64,000 nt of DNA from Blastocatellia bacterium (GCA_026985075.1 JALSQX010000105.1:1-64000), one strand, 5' to 3'. Numbered from the stretch's first letter, positions 25,429-34,799 are shown. A program made the numbers and translations. The notes: generated from the sequence alone by a model not told the origin.

Positions 25429-28182
25429 TCACCTCACAATATTCCCATCGGCATCGATCACGTGAATCTCCCCGAGATCGAGTTGACGAATGCCCGGTTC
25501 GATCTTCTCGCGATCGCCGACGATGACCCACACGAGGTTGTCCGGATGAATGATCTTCCGCGCCACGCGGGAGAGATCGGCGAGCGTCAGGGCACGGACC
25601 TTATCGGGATAGGTTCGATAGTAATCGTCCGGCAAGCCGTAGCGAACGATCTCGGCGATGGTGGACCCAATGGCGCCGATCGTCTCCCATCGTCCGGGGA
25701 GCGTGAGCGTCTGGTTCTTCTGGGCCTTGATGAGTTCGTCCTGAGTGATCGGTTGTTCCCCCAGGATGCCACGAAGCTCCTTGAGAACTTCTATCACCGA
25801 TTCCTCGGTCTTGTCCGTCTGAACGGGCGCGTAGACGATGAAGGGGCGTTGACCGCGGGCCCCGACCAAGAGGGAGAAAGCGCCATAAGACCAGTGTTTT
25901 CCTTCGCGCAGATTCATGTTGATTCGAGAGGTGAACGTCCCGCCGAGAATGTTGTTCACCGTTTCGATGGCGATTTCATCCGGGTCGTTTCTCGGCGGAG
26001 CAATGTGCCCGGCGAAGATAATCGATTGCATGGCTCCCGGTCGATCCATGAGATAGACGGCCGAATGGGCCCGAAGGCGAACTGGACGAATGTTCTTCCT
26101 GGGTACTTCGCCAGGTTGCCACTGGCCGAACAATCTCTCCAGTTTGGGCGCAATCTCGTCCATGGTTGTGTCGCCCACGACGATCAGCGTCGCATTATTC
26201 GGTTTGAACCACGTATGGTGAAATGCGACAAGATCGTCGCGGGTGATGTGCGAGACCGATTGTTCAGTGCCCGAACCGGTGAACGGATTCCCGTAGGCGT
26301 GGCCTTCCCCATAGAGCAGTCGAGGGAAGACGCGAAGGGCCATTTGCAGGGGAGTGGCCTTCTCGCGCTGGATCGCCGCCAGTTGTTGTTTTTGCAAGCG
26401 ATTGAATTCGGCTTCGGGGAAGGACGGATTGAGGATGACATCGGCGAAAATTTCTAAAGAACGATCCAAGTTGGCCTTCAGCGCCGAGAGGAAGACGCTG
26501 GACGTATCCAGATCGGAGCCCGCGCTGAGCTGAGCGCCGAGCAAGGCCAGTTCTTCGCTGATCTCTAGCGCCGTTCGATGCGTCGTTCCTTCGTCGAGCA
26601 TATTCATCGTCAGACTGGCCGTGCCGGGGAGAGCGAATTGATCGGCAGCATAACCGGCATCGATCAGGAGATGGAAATTGACCAGCGGCGCGGCATGGCG
26701 CTCGGCCAGAATGATCTGTAATCCGTTAGACAATGTCTTCCTTTGCAGGGCGGGGAATTTCGGTGCCGGCGGTGGCCCGACTGTGGGGAGCTTCGAGCGA
26801 TCGACTTCCGTCTTCTGCGTCTTATACTTGGGGAATGGATGAACTTCGAGAATGTACACGCCATCGGAGAGCCAGGTGCGTGCCGCCTCCAGCAACGCGT
26901 CCGGTGTCGCCTCCCGTATGCGCTTGAGGGTGACTTTGTAGAAATCGGGGCGTCCACCATATACCTCATTCATGGCGAGAATATCGGATTTACCGCCAAA
27001 GCCGCCGATGCGCTCGATGCCTCGGATGAATCTGGCCATATACTGAGTCTTCACCCGCTCGAGTTCACGTTCTGTAGGACCTTCGGCCAGGAATTGGGTC
27101 AACTCTTCATCAATGGCCTTCTCGACGACGGCCAGATCAACGCCCGGCCGGGCCGTGGCCTGGATGAAAAACTGTCCACCTATCTCTCGCAGTTGAGCGA
27201 AAGCCGAGACATTGGTCGCGATTTGATCGCGATACACCAATCGCTTATACAGGCGCGAGTTTTTCCCGCTCCCCAGAATATTGCCGACGAGCCGGAGATA
27301 ATCTCCTTCGGCGGAACCCCACTGGGGAATGTTCCACACTTTATAAATACGCGCTTGAGGAACGCGATCTTCCATGATCTCTCGCTGGGTTCCCGTGCGC
27401 TTGGCGATCCACACTCGTGGTCTCGCTACCGGAGGACCGGAGGGAATGTCGCCGAAGTACTTTTCGACCTTCGCTTTCACCGTTTGGGTATCCACATCGC
27501 CGGCAATGACGAGCACGGCATTCGCGGCGCCGTAGTAGGTTTGGAACCACTGACGGACATCCTCAAGGGTGGCCGCGTTCAAATCTTCCATCGATCCGAT
27601 CGTCGTCCAGGAATACGGATGTCCGGCCGGATAGGTCGCTCGGGCGATGTGGAGGAACACTTTTCCGTAAGGCTGGTTCTCACCCTGTCGCTTTTCGTTC
27701 TGAACGACGCCGCGCTGCTCGTCCAGCTTCTCCTGGGTGATCGCTCCGAGCAGATGACCCATGCGATCCGATTCCATCCATAATGCCAAATCCAGCGCCG
27801 AGACGGGAACGTTCTCGAAGTAGTTCGTTCGATCGGTATTGGTCGTCCCATTCATCTCGGTGGCGCCGACCTGCTCGAATGGCTTGAAATAATCGTCATC
27901 GTAATGCTCGCTCCCATTGAACATGAGGTGCTCGAAGAGATGAGCGAATCCCGTCTTCCCCGGCTTTTCATTCTTCGAGCCGACGTGATACCAGACATTG
28001 ATGGCCACGATAGGTGCTTTGTGATCTTCATGGACGATGAGCGTCAATCCATTGTCCAGGACGAATTTCTGATAAGGGATGTCGATCTCGATGTCCGCGT
28101 TCTTTTCACTTTGTGGTGCGCCGAGCACCAGGACGGATAGACTGATCAGACACCAGGTGGCGAACATGGCAACCTGACGCAT
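25429..28182 (-). CDS. M16-family zinc peptidase (two-domain, exported)
   Basis: This protein has about 917 residues from the ATG at 28182, which has the best spacing after GAGGAGG; codons at 28188 and 28191 are also in frame. It opens with a signal peptide (MRQVAMFATWCLISLSVLVL). The first M16 domain has the inverted zinc motif HLFEH and the distal Glu in EQRGVVQNEKRQ, so it should be active. The second M16 domain (from about residue 480) lacks HxxEH, as in the usual non-catalytic partner half. The two halves form a clamshell that degrades peptides in the periplasm or on the outer membrane. Its start overlaps the stop of the sigma-54 regulator gene, which suggests co-translation. Confidence 0.92.
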   Translation of the reverse strand: MRQVAMFATWCLISLSVLVLGAPQSEKNADIEIDIPYQKFVLDNGLTLIVHEDHKAPIVAINVWYHVGSKNEKPGKTGFAHLFEHLMFNGSEHYDDDYFKPFEQVGATEMNGTTNTDRTNYFENVPVSALDLALWMESDRMGHLLGAITQEKLDEQRGVVQNEKRQGENQPYGKVFLHIARATYPAGHPYSWTTIGSMEDLNAATLEDVRQWFQTYYGAANAVLVIAGDVDTQTVKAKVEKYFGDIPSGPPVARPRVWIAKRTGTQREIMEDRVPQARIYKVWNIPQWGSAEGDYLRLVGNILGSGKNSRLYKRLVYRDQIATNVSAFAQLREIGGQFFIQATARPGVDLAVVEKAIDEELTQFLAEGPTERELERVKTQYMARFIRGIERIGGFGGKSDILAMNEVYGGRPDFYKVTLKRIREATPDALLEAARTWLSDGVYILEVHPFPKYKTQKTEVDRSKLPTVGPPPAPKFPALQRKTLSNGLQIILAERHAAPLVNFHLLIDAGYAADQFALPGTASLTMNMLDEGTTHRTALEISEELALLGAQLSAGSDLDTSSVFLSALKANLDRSLEIFADVILNPSFPEAEFNRLQKQQLAAIQREKATPLQMALRVFPRLLYGEGHAYGNPFTGSGTEQSVSHITRDDLVAFHHTWFKPNNATLIVVGDTTMDEIAPKLERLFGQWQPGEVPRKNIRPVRLRAHSAVYLMDRPGAMQSIIFAGHIAPPRNDPDEIAIETVNNILGGTFTSRINMNLREGKHWSYGAFSLLVGARGQRPFIVYAPVQTDKTEESVIEVLKELRGILGEQPITQDELIKAQKNQTLTLPGRWETIGAIGSTIAEIVRYGLPDDYYRTYPDKVRALTLADLSRVARKIIHPDNLVWVIVGDREKIEPGIRQLDLGEIHVIDADGNIVR

Positions 28183-28187
28183 ATTCA

Positions 28188-30125
28188 TCACCTCCTCATC
28201 GATGGATTAGAGCGGCGTTTCAGTATCGACTTCAAATTCAAGTTACGAATCAATCGGTGTAAATAGTTCGGGTGTACACCGAGCAATTGAGCAGCCTCGG
28301 TGTAGTTTCCATTGGCTCGTTCGACGGCTTGCACGATGAGATCTTTTTTCAATTCCTGAATAGCGTGATGATAGTTGGTAGGCATCGCCTTCAGAAGCGA
28401 TACCCTCGCGAGTACCGTTTCAGGAAGATCGTCCGGTCGAATCACATGGGATGAGCCGAGGACGAAGGCTCGTTCGATGACATTTCTCAGTTCGCGGACA
28501 TTCCCCGGCCAATGATAACTCATCAACCAGTCTCGTGCTTCTGGGGCGATTCCTTCGATCTGACGGTTGAGGATCTTGTTGTAATAGGCGATGAAATAAT
28601 CGACCAGAAGAGGGATATCATCGCGACACTCTCGTAACGACGGCATTCTCAAGCCCACGACGTTGAGCCGATAGTAGAGATCCTCACGAAACGCGCCTTG
28701 GGCAACGGCGCTCTCCAGATCCTTATTGGTCGATGCAATGAACCGGACATTCGCCTCGATGGGACGCGTTCCCCCAACGCGCTCGAACTCTCGTTCCTCC
28801 AGGACGCGCAACAATTTCGCTTGAAGCGCGGGGGCCATTTCTCCGATCTCATCGAGGAGAACGGTCCCCCCATGGGCCACTTCCAACTTGCCTTTCTTCC
28901 GAGCGGTGGCGCCGGTGAACGCGCCTTTCTCATGACCAAAGAGTTCGCTCTCCAGGAGCGTGTCAGATAACGTTGCGCAATTGATGGCCACAAGCGGGCG
29001 ATCGGCCCGGGGGCTGTTTCGATGAAGGGCGCGAGCCACCAGTTCCTTGCCCGTTCCCGTCTCGCCGCAGATCAATACCGTCGAGTCGGTGGGCGCGACT
29101 TTGGTGATGAACTGGTAAACCTGGCGCATGCCGTCGCTCTCACCGATCATACTGTGAGTGATGAGAGGATCTCGGTGATATGGCTGCACTTCATTCTCGA
29201 GGTGTGCTTCGACTCGCATGTGCTCCATCGCCATCGCCGCCATACTGGCGATGGCCGTCGCGAGTTGGAAGTGGTGCTCATCAAACCGAACCGCTCCGTC
29301 AGTCGTATCGAGGTAGAGCGCGCCTCGTACTTTCCCCAATGCGATCAAAGGGACGCAGAGTAGTGATCGGATGGATCGAGCGGTCGTGGAGGAGGCAGAT
29401 GGAGATTGTGTTTTCTCCCCGATGTCATTGGTCAAGATCCCGATGTTTTCCTGGAGAGCGCGACGGGCGATGGCGCGACTGACTCGAATGGGGCGATCTG
29501 AACCCAGTCGCCGATCCCAGGCATAGGCGGAGGTGCACTCCTCCCAGCCTTCATCAGCCAGCAAGACCGCTCCACGTTCGGCGGGGATGACCTCCAGAAT
29601 CAGTTCCAGCAGCCGATGCCCCAGTTCGTCTATCTTTCGCATCGAGTTGATCAGGATGCCGACATTTACGAGTACATCAAAATCGCGCGCCAGCCGAATC
29701 ATCGAAGTCGATTGGGCGGAGAGATTCTCTAATGACTCGCATCGGGTATCGTCCATCCGGAGTGGAGCGGTGGGCTTCTCGGTTCGGGGCTCATCCTTCA
29801 ATCGAACGGAGCGGGAGGGCGGTGATATCTCGCTCTCATCCAGAATGAAGAGAAATGTAGAGTTTCCTACAGTAATGCGGTCACCGTGCTGGAGGATGTA
29901 ATACGCAACGGCCTTATGATTGATGAACGTGCCGTTGAGACTCTCCAGATCCTTGATTTCATATCCGGTCGCTTCTCTGGCGATGAGGCAGTGGTGGCGC
30001 GACACGGAAGGGTCGGCAATGGTGAGACCATTGGACGATTCGCGCCCTATAGATAGCGTCCTCTTGGTCAGTGCAAAAGTTGTGCCTTTGAGTGGACCAG
30101 TGATGGCGATAAGTTTTGGAGTCAT
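28188..30125 (-). CDS. Sigma-54-dependent enhancer-binding regulator with FHA and GAF domains
   Basis: The ATG at 30125 gives 645 residues; a TTG at 30155 would add ten. The FHA domain lies at about 5-95 ([19 protein letters not shown]) and reads phosphothreonine peptides. A GAF domain at about 150-300 may sense a small ligand. The AAA+ core has Walker A GETGTGKE (354-361) and the sigma-54 contact loop GAFTGA (401-406). A Fis-type HTH ends the protein ([21 protein letters not shown]). The FHA input implies control by a Ser/Thr kinase rather than by a two-component partner. It overlaps the M16 protease gene. Divergent to it lies a perfect -24/-12 promoter, its most likely target. Confidence 0.93.
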   Translation of the reverse strand: MTPKLIAITGPLKGTTFALTKRTLSIGRESSNGLTIADPSVSRHHCLIAREATGYEIKDLESLNGTFINHKAVAYYILQHGDRITVGNSTFLFILDESEISPPSRSVRLKDEPRTEKPTAPLRMDDTRCESLENLSAQSTSMIRLARDFDVLVNVGILINSMRKIDELGHRLLELILEVIPAERGAVLLADEGWEECTSAYAWDRRLGSDRPIRVSRAIARRALQENIGILTNDIGEKTQSPSASSTTARSIRSLLCVPLIALGKVRGALYLDTTDGAVRFDEHHFQLATAIASMAAMAMEHMRVEAHLENEVQPYHRDPLITHSMIGESDGMRQVYQFITKVAPTDSTVLICGETGTGKELVARALHRNSPRADRPLVAINCATLSDTLLESELFGHEKGAFTGATARKKGKLEVAHGGTVLLDEIGEMAPALQAKLLRVLEEREFERVGGTRPIEANVRFIASTNKDLESAVAQGAFREDLYYRLNVVGLRMPSLRECRDDIPLLVDYFIAYYNKILNRQIEGIAPEARDWLMSYHWPGNVRELRNVIERAFVLGSSHVIRPDDLPETVLARVSLLKAMPTNYHHAIQELKKDLIVQAVERANGNYTEAAQLLGVHPNYLHRLIRNLNLKSILKRRSNPSMRR

Positions 30126-30208
30126 CGATGAGCCCTCAGCCCTCGTCTCGCTCAATTTGCCGTGTCAAGTGTAAAGCAACTCATGGTGAGGAGCAACAGA
30201 CAGCCAGC

Positions 30209-30254
30209 GAACGAACAATACTTTTTACGTTTTTTTTCATCATCGTGTTCGTTC
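30209..30254. promoter_or_regulatory. Inverted repeat, candidate upstream activator site
   Basis: Nine-base arms GAACGAACA (30209-30217) and TGTTCGTTC (30246-30254) are perfect complements flanking an AT-rich spacer with long T-runs. They lie about 200-240 bases upstream of the sigma-54 promoter, the usual range for enhancer binding. Which protein binds is unknown. Confidence 0.4.
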
Positions 30255-30260
30255 TTTTCT

Positions 30261-30273
30261 GAGCGAATCGCTC
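30261..30273. promoter_or_regulatory. Palindromic site, candidate enhancer/operator
   Basis: GAGCGAATCGCTC is a perfect dyad with six-base arms around one central base, about 180 bases upstream of the -24 element. It suits a Fis-type HTH dimer such as that of the divergent regulator. Confidence 0.4.
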
Positions 30274-30449
30274 TGAACATCAGGATCTCGGCTATCCGAA
30301 CCGCTGGTCGAACTATGCGATCGGATAGATCCACTCGCTGCCCGATGTTCGGCTCGCGTCCTGTCGAGGCTCAGCCCATAGAAGATATACAGTAGGCCGG
30401 TAAGGAGTTACATCCTACGGCCCGTTTTCTCCCCGCTCGCCCTGTATGA

Positions 30450-30465
30450 TGGCACGCTCATTGCA
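30450..30465 (+). promoter_or_regulatory. Perfect sigma-54 (-24/-12) promoter
   Basis: TGGCACG, four bases, then TTGCA match the RpoN consensus exactly, and the GG and GC doublets are ten bases apart. Transcription should start near 30476 and read into the exported protein gene at 30584. An RpoN-type regulator gene is divergently transcribed next door. Confidence 0.8.
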
Positions 30466-30583
30466 TATTGAACGGTGACCTTTAATGGGTCCGTAGAAGG
30501 TGGGGAAGCCGATGAGTCCACCCGAGATGAATGCGCGATCGGTTCGCTTCCGCCGTCGCCTCACATCAGGAAGGAGGGATAAC

Positions 30584-31054
30584 ATGAGAAAGTTCATGAT
30601 GAGGATTTCCATGATCTTGGGTTGTGTCAGTCTGTTGGCCATGACGCTGCCCGGCCTGACGACGATTCACGGTCAGGTCGTAAGGCAGATGAGCGTGACG
30701 ATCCCGTTCGATTTCGTCGTTGGAAATAAGATGCTCCCGGCTGGGCAGTACACTGTTGAGCCGTTTCACGCCGCTGGGGGAGCGTTATGGTCGCGCCTGT
30801 TGATTCGGAGCGTTGTGGAATCTCCATCCAACTGGGTCGTCATTTCATCGACCATTCCCATTTATACGAATGCGACGTCAGGGAAAGGGAGGCTCATCTT
30901 CAACCGATACGATAGAGATCGCTATTTCCTCTCTCAGATCTGGGTGTCCGGAAATCCCACGGGACGCCAGGTCCTCAAGTCTCGGATCGAACAAAAACTG
31001 ACCAAGAACGTACCCGCGCACCATGTGGTGTCAGTCGTTGCTCAGACCCGGTGA
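30584..31054 (+). CDS. Small exported protein (VTIPFDF/LPAGQYTV type) under sigma-54 control
   Basis: The start at 30584 follows AGGAAGGAGGG. The 156-residue product has a signal peptide (MRKFMMRISMILGCVSLLA, cleavage probably after IHG). It then reads MSVTIPFDFVVGNKMLPAGQ, a pattern I associate with a family of short secreted proteins that is abundant in Acidobacteriota and has no known function. The rest looks like one small beta-sandwich. It is the sole gene between the perfect sigma-54 promoter and a strongly structured 3' region, so it is probably induced on demand by an activator. A cell-surface or periplasmic role is likely; nothing catalytic is seen. Confidence 0.78.
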   Translation: MRKFMMRISMILGCVSLLAMTLPGLTTIHGQVVRQMSVTIPFDFVVGNKMLPAGQYTVEPFHAAGGALWSRLLIRSVVESPSNWVVISSTIPIYTNATSGKGRLIFNRYDRDRYFLSQIWVSGNPTGRQVLKSRIEQKLTKNVPAHHVVSVVAQTR

Positions 31055-31130
31055 ACGACGTCAACCTAGAAGAGAAGGCGACACACCTTTTCAGAGGGAA
31101 GTTGAGCCTGACCTATTGAGCTCGTGCCAA

Positions 31131-31258
31131 TGCGTTCCCAGCTCGCCTGGAGGAGGGGAGCGACGGATCAGGAGCACACTCATCTCGTCGTGTCTGTGGG
31201 CTGGGAACGCGCGGTAGAAAGATCACTCTGGGAGGAAGCGGTGGTGTGTTCCTGATCT
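31131..31258 (+). ncRNA. Two interleaved long stems in the 3' region (pseudoknot-like RNA element)
   Basis: Stem A joins GCGTTCCCAGC (31132-31142) to GCTGGGAACGC (31200-31210) and extends inward to 15 pairs with two G-U wobbles. Stem B joins 31165-31179 (GGATCAGGAGCACAC) to 31244-31258 (GTGTGTTCCTGATCT) with 15 pairs, two of them wobbles. The arms alternate A, B, A', B', so the stems form a pseudoknot or compete. Wobbles count as pairs only in a + strand transcript, which places the element in the 3' untranslated region of the exported protein gene. It may also act as its terminator. Confidence 0.5.
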
Positions 31259-31291
31259 AATGACGGTTCACGTTGGCTCTCTCACCTCGCC

Positions 31292-32764
31292 TCAGCAGGC
31301 CCCCGAAGAGGTGGGCTCGACTTTCGCCTTGAAGAGTCGAAGTGCCCAATTCCCTAGCAGCTTGACCAGGCGGTCGGCTTCCACCGTTCGGGCTGAATCG
31401 GCGGTGATGCCATGCCGGAAATACATCTTTTTATAGATCTTGGAGATGAGCCAGTAAGCCAGAAACGTCGAAGGTCGCGTCAAGCCTATTCGTCGGGCCC
31501 TTTTCATAATCTGCGGCGTGGAATAAAACCCATCCCACAAAAGCCGGAGGGCATTGTGGATCTCTTCGGGTTGGAGGCGAGGGTGTTGGCTGGGCAGACC
31601 CATCTTCTCCAGAAGCCAATACTGTTCCATTCCAGGGATGAGCTTGATGGGCAACTTGTTGTTGATCATGTAGAACCAATCGACGGTGCCGGGGAAAGGA
31701 GTGTACTTAACGAACTGAGCAAAGGCCATGTGAGAGGCATTCGCGACGCGCGCCATCGTCCGGAAGGTCTCCTTGGTGTCTGGCTCTAGTCCTACGATGA
31801 AGGAACCGAGAACGTACACCTGATGAGCTTGCATTCGAGCGATGGCTTCGATGAGATCCTGACCCGTTTTATTGAATTCCTTCTTGATCGATTGGAGTCC
31901 ATCGCGATCCACCGATTCGATTCCGACCAATGCACCACGAATCCGCGCCTTCTCCATAGCTTTGAGGAACTGAGGGTCATCGGCCGTTCTGAGCGTCGTT
32001 TGAGTGAAGAATTTCGCTTCAGATGGGACGTCAGTGGCTAACCGGTCCATCAACTCATAGCGTTGCTCCATGACCTCTTGATAGGCCTTTTGATTCTTTT
32101 TCCCCACCGCATAAAAGTTATCATCGGCGAGAATGAAAAATCGGAAACCGAGCGAGCAAAGAGTATTGATTTCATCGATGATATCATCGGTGGGTCGAAT
32201 GCGCATCTGGCGTCCATCGGTCACCCAGACGGAACAGAAACTACAATTCTCCGGGCAGCCGCGCGTCGTATGGACGGATGCCATCAAATAGCGTTCATGC
32301 TTCATCAGATCCCATCGTGGCTGAGAGACAAAATCTGGTCCTCCGATGCGACCACCATGATAAAGGCGCTGCAGTGCGCCATTAAAAAAGTCGTTCACGA
32401 CGTCAGTCCAGACGAGATCACCATCGCCGGTGACGACGGCATCGGCGCCGTGGTCCAGGACTTCCTCGGGGAAGATCGTGGCGTGAATGCCGCCGACAAT
32501 GACCGTCGCCCCCGAGGTTTCTTTGATCTTCCCGATCTTCTCGTATGCCCGTCTGGCGTTGAGGGTGTGTACACTCAGGGCGACCAGATCGGTCGATTGG
32601 ATCTCATCGTAGTCGATAGGTTCGATGGCCTCATCGAGGAGCACGAGCCGATCGGCAAATTGTGCCGGCGTGGCCCCGGCAATAATGGGCATCCATCGAG
32701 GGGTGACGGCGGCAAAGCCGCTGCAAATATTAGAGGGATTAATCAACCAAATACGTGAATCCAT
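31292..32764 (-). CDS. B12-binding-domain radical SAM protein
   Basis: This 490-residue protein starts after a good ribosome binding site (AAGGAGAGAAG before ATG). The N-terminal cobalamin-binding-like Rossmann domain (about 1-150) has VIVGGIHATIFPEEVLDHGA, without a clear DxHxxG base-off motif. The radical SAM domain carries the [4Fe-4S] cysteines C170, C174 and C177 (TTRGCPENCSFCSVW), then ILADDNFYAV and ALVGIESVDRDGLQSI. Relatives carry out methylations, ring formations or lipid modifications, including BchE- and Hpn-type hopanoid enzymes. The C-terminal 100 residues are helical and not diagnostic. It stands alone, and I cannot name the substrate. Confidence 0.85.
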   Translation of the reverse strand: MDSRIWLINPSNICSGFAAVTPRWMPIIAGATPAQFADRLVLLDEAIEPIDYDEIQSTDLVALSVHTLNARRAYEKIGKIKETSGATVIVGGIHATIFPEEVLDHGADAVVTGDGDLVWTDVVNDFFNGALQRLYHGGRIGGPDFVSQPRWDLMKHERYLMASVHTTRGCPENCSFCSVWVTDGRQMRIRPTDDIIDEINTLCSLGFRFFILADDNFYAVGKKNQKAYQEVMEQRYELMDRLATDVPSEAKFFTQTTLRTADDPQFLKAMEKARIRGALVGIESVDRDGLQSIKKEFNKTGQDLIEAIARMQAHQVYVLGSFIVGLEPDTKETFRTMARVANASHMAFAQFVKYTPFPGTVDWFYMINNKLPIKLIPGMEQYWLLEKMGLPSQHPRLQPEEIHNALRLLWDGFYSTPQIMKRARRIGLTRPSTFLAYWLISKIYKKMYFRHGITADSARTVEADRLVKLLGNWALRLFKAKVEPTSSGAC

Positions 32765-32874
32765 CTTCTCTCCTTTCTCCTTCCGCTCACGACCACCATT
32801 TGATGCTCGTCAAATATATACCATGGCGGGCAGATTCACCAGCGAAGACGAACGGCGTCCCGATCAACATCTTC

Positions 32875-33621
32875 TCAAATCACAAAGGGAATGAACCGCT
32901 TGGTCTGTTGGGCATATTGCCTATACGCTTCGCCGAACTCTCGCTCGGCTTGCTTCTCTTCGTGTTGAGCGAGCCACGTGTAGGCGGCGATGAGGATGGG
33001 CCAGAGGAGCAACGTAATGACCGAGGGCCAGTGCAAAATCCATCCCAGCGTGAACAGCATGATGCCCGCATATTGAGGATGCCTCATGTAGCGATAAATA
33101 CCGTTCGTCACCAGCCCTTGCGCTCGATGGATGCGCACCCATCCGATGGCGATGAGAATGATCCCCAGCAGGCTCAGCGCCGTTCCCGCCGTCGCCAGCC
33201 AATGACCCACAGAGCGAAAGATCTGCGGCGCCAGCCGGGGAATCTTCACCAGGGGCGAGAGGAGGAAGAGAAACAGGGGCCAGCCAAACATCTCCGTCAT
33301 GAGCGCTACCACGAACGCGATGAATGGTCCTTGGGATTTCCATACGTGCTTGGTCGGACGGCGATAGGGAAGCAAGGCGAGGAAACCTAAAACAATGGCC
33401 ACGTTGAGTAGAATGAGACCGGTTTGTCCGAACGTTTTTCTGATCCACTGAATGGTCACCGGCGGTCCATGGTGAGGCCAGAGTTCAACAATGTAAATGG
33501 CGGTGAAGAGAATGATCGCGAGCCAGCCGATCACGGCTTGGAATTTGACGAAGCCAGAAAAAGTAGAATGATGCCCCCCGTCATCACGTTCTTCGCTCGA
33601 TGGCCGAGGCTCGATATTCAT
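32875..33621 (-). CDS. Isoprenylcysteine/phospholipid methyltransferase-like membrane protein
   Basis: The start at 33621 (MNIEPRPSSEERD) follows GGAGGAG; a longer frame to 33681 is not needed. The 248-residue protein has about five or six membrane helices. It has the ICMT/PEMT signature YRYMRHPQYAGIML near residue 190 and EEKQAEREFGEAYRQYAQQ at the end, which together bind S-adenosylmethionine. Family members methylate prenylated cysteines, phospholipids or small molecules, and in bacteria their substrate is usually unknown. It has its own promoter (33664-33692) and a free-standing position. It lies 110 bases upstream of the radical SAM gene, in the same direction. Confidence 0.8.
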   Translation of the reverse strand: MNIEPRPSSEERDDGGHHSTFSGFVKFQAVIGWLAIILFTAIYIVELWPHHGPPVTIQWIRKTFGQTGLILLNVAIVLGFLALLPYRRPTKHVWKSQGPFIAFVVALMTEMFGWPLFLFLLSPLVKIPRLAPQIFRSVGHWLATAGTALSLLGIILIAIGWVRIHRAQGLVTNGIYRYMRHPQYAGIMLFTLGWILHWPSVITLLLWPILIAAYTWLAQHEEKQAEREFGEAYRQYAQQTKRFIPFVI

Positions 33622-33663
33622 GGCTTGCGCTCCTCCGCAGATGGGAACACGAGAGTCAAAACA

Positions 33664-33692
33664 AGTGTATGCTCCTTCCATCTCTCGGTCAA
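33664..33692 (-). promoter_or_regulatory. Sigma-70 promoter for the ICMT-like gene
   Basis: On the minus strand TTGACC (33692-33687) and TACACT (33669-33664) are spaced by 17 bases. The start of transcription would lie about 35 bases before the chosen ATG at 33621. Confidence 0.6.
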
Positions 33693-33743
33693 GGCGTCAC
33701 TCGGGAATGAGGCATTGGGGGTGAGAGAATGCCGAGAGCGCCA

Positions 33744-34799
33744 TTAGCGGTTCAAAATCCGCAATCCTGGCTGCTGCTGAATGACCGTCATGAGGCGAGC
33801 CAGCTCGCGGTCGGACAAACGGATGGCACGACGTTCGGCGCGTCGTCGTTCTCGAATGTGCGGGAGAAGTCGCACCGCCGCGGCGAGGGCGCGTAAAAAG
33901 GGGATGTTCAATGTCAGCAGAGATGAAAGGACCAAGAGGGCGACCATGCCGCTATGTTTCATCATCCAGATGGGATCATGGAGGTTAATCCAATGGGTGA
34001 TGAGTCTATTGCGCTGCGCGATCATCGTAATCCGTCGGCGATCGAAATGGGTTCCGATGGTCGAGCTGGTAGCGTGGTAAACGATGGCTCGCGGTTCATA
34101 GATGATTTTCCAGCCGCGCCTCCAGGCCCTCAGGCTCAAGTCCACATCTTCCCAGTAGAACGGATCGAGAAGCTGATTGAAGCCACCCAACTGGCGCACC
34201 TTCTCTGTCGAAAAGGCGGAGAACCCCCCACTGGCGAGGATGGAGTAACATCGGATGTCCGGATTGAGCATCTGATCCTCCCTCATGGTCGCTCCGACCA
34301 CGTCGTAATTGCCGAATACGCGCCAGAATCCTCGTTTGAATTCGCCGATTTTGCCCGCTGTGATCACGGCATGTGTCTCGGCGTCCAGCGCCTTACAACA
34401 TACGGCGAAGACGGTAGGATCGGAAAAATGCGGAATCAGGTGGGTGAGGAAATCTCTTCTCACGCCAACGTCGTTGTTGAGTAGCACTGTGATGGGAGAG
34501 GCGGCCCGGGCGAAACCCGCATTGGAGGCCGAGGCGAATCCCTCATTAACCTCTTTTCTCACGACCGTGATCTGGGGATACGCGGCCCGGAGCCAGTCGG
34601 CCGTCCCATCGGTGCTTCCATCATCCACAACGATAACTTCGACGGCGAGGCTCTTCTCCTGCGCACAAGCATGCGCCGCTTCCACGACGGAAGGGAGACC
34701 GCGTTCGAGGAGGTGGCGGCCATTCCAGGTGGGGATGACGATGCTGACGTCCGGTCGCTGGGGATGGGAAGTGAAGGACGGGCGATCAGATGGAGTCAT
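33744..34799 (-). CDS. Glycosyltransferase family 2
   Basis: This 351-residue GT-A enzyme begins its catalytic domain with DVSIVIPTWNGRHLLERGL, then has VIVVDDGSTDGTADWL, TVLLNNDVGV (donor/metal site) and YWEDVDLSLRAWRRG. The C-terminal region contains a hydrophobic segment (MVALLVLSSLLTLNIPFL) that should anchor it in the membrane. It resembles WcaA- or rhamnosyl-type transferases that act on surface glycans. It lies 90 bases downstream of nuoN and may be read from the complex I transcript, although the function is unrelated. Confidence 0.88.
   Translation of the reverse strand: MTPSDRPSFTSHPQRPDVSIVIPTWNGRHLLERGLPSVVEAAHACAQEKSLAVEVIVVDDGSTDGTADWLRAAYPQITVVRKEVNEGFASASNAGFARAASPITVLLNNDVGVRRDFLTHLIPHFSDPTVFAVCCKALDAETHAVITAGKIGEFKRGFWRVFGNYDVVGATMREDQMLNPDIRCYSILASGGFSAFSTEKVRQLGGFNQLLDPFYWEDVDLSLRAWRRGWKIIYEPRAIVYHATSSTIGTHFDRRRITMIAQRNRLITHWINLHDPIWMMKHSGMVALLVLSSLLTLNIPFLRALAAAVRLLPHIRERRRAERRAIRLSDRELARLMTVIQQQPGLRILNR

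Larger units (their letters stand above)
30126..30583. other. Divergent control region with dyads and a sigma-54 promoter
   Basis: These 458 bases separate the sigma-54 regulator gene (leftward) from the small exported protein gene (rightward). They contain inverted repeats at 30209-30254 (GAACGAACA/TGTTCGTTC), 30261-30273 (GAGCGAATCGCTC) and 30292-30328 (CTATCCGA/TCGGATAG), then the -24/-12 promoter at 30450-30465 and a leader of about 108 bases. No gene is seen in it. Confidence 0.65.

Noticed and set aside
25462-26457. 331-codon plus frame opposite the M16 protease gene
   Set aside because: It is an antisense shadow of the protease coding strand, which has the zinc motif, signal peptide and domain order of M16 enzymes.
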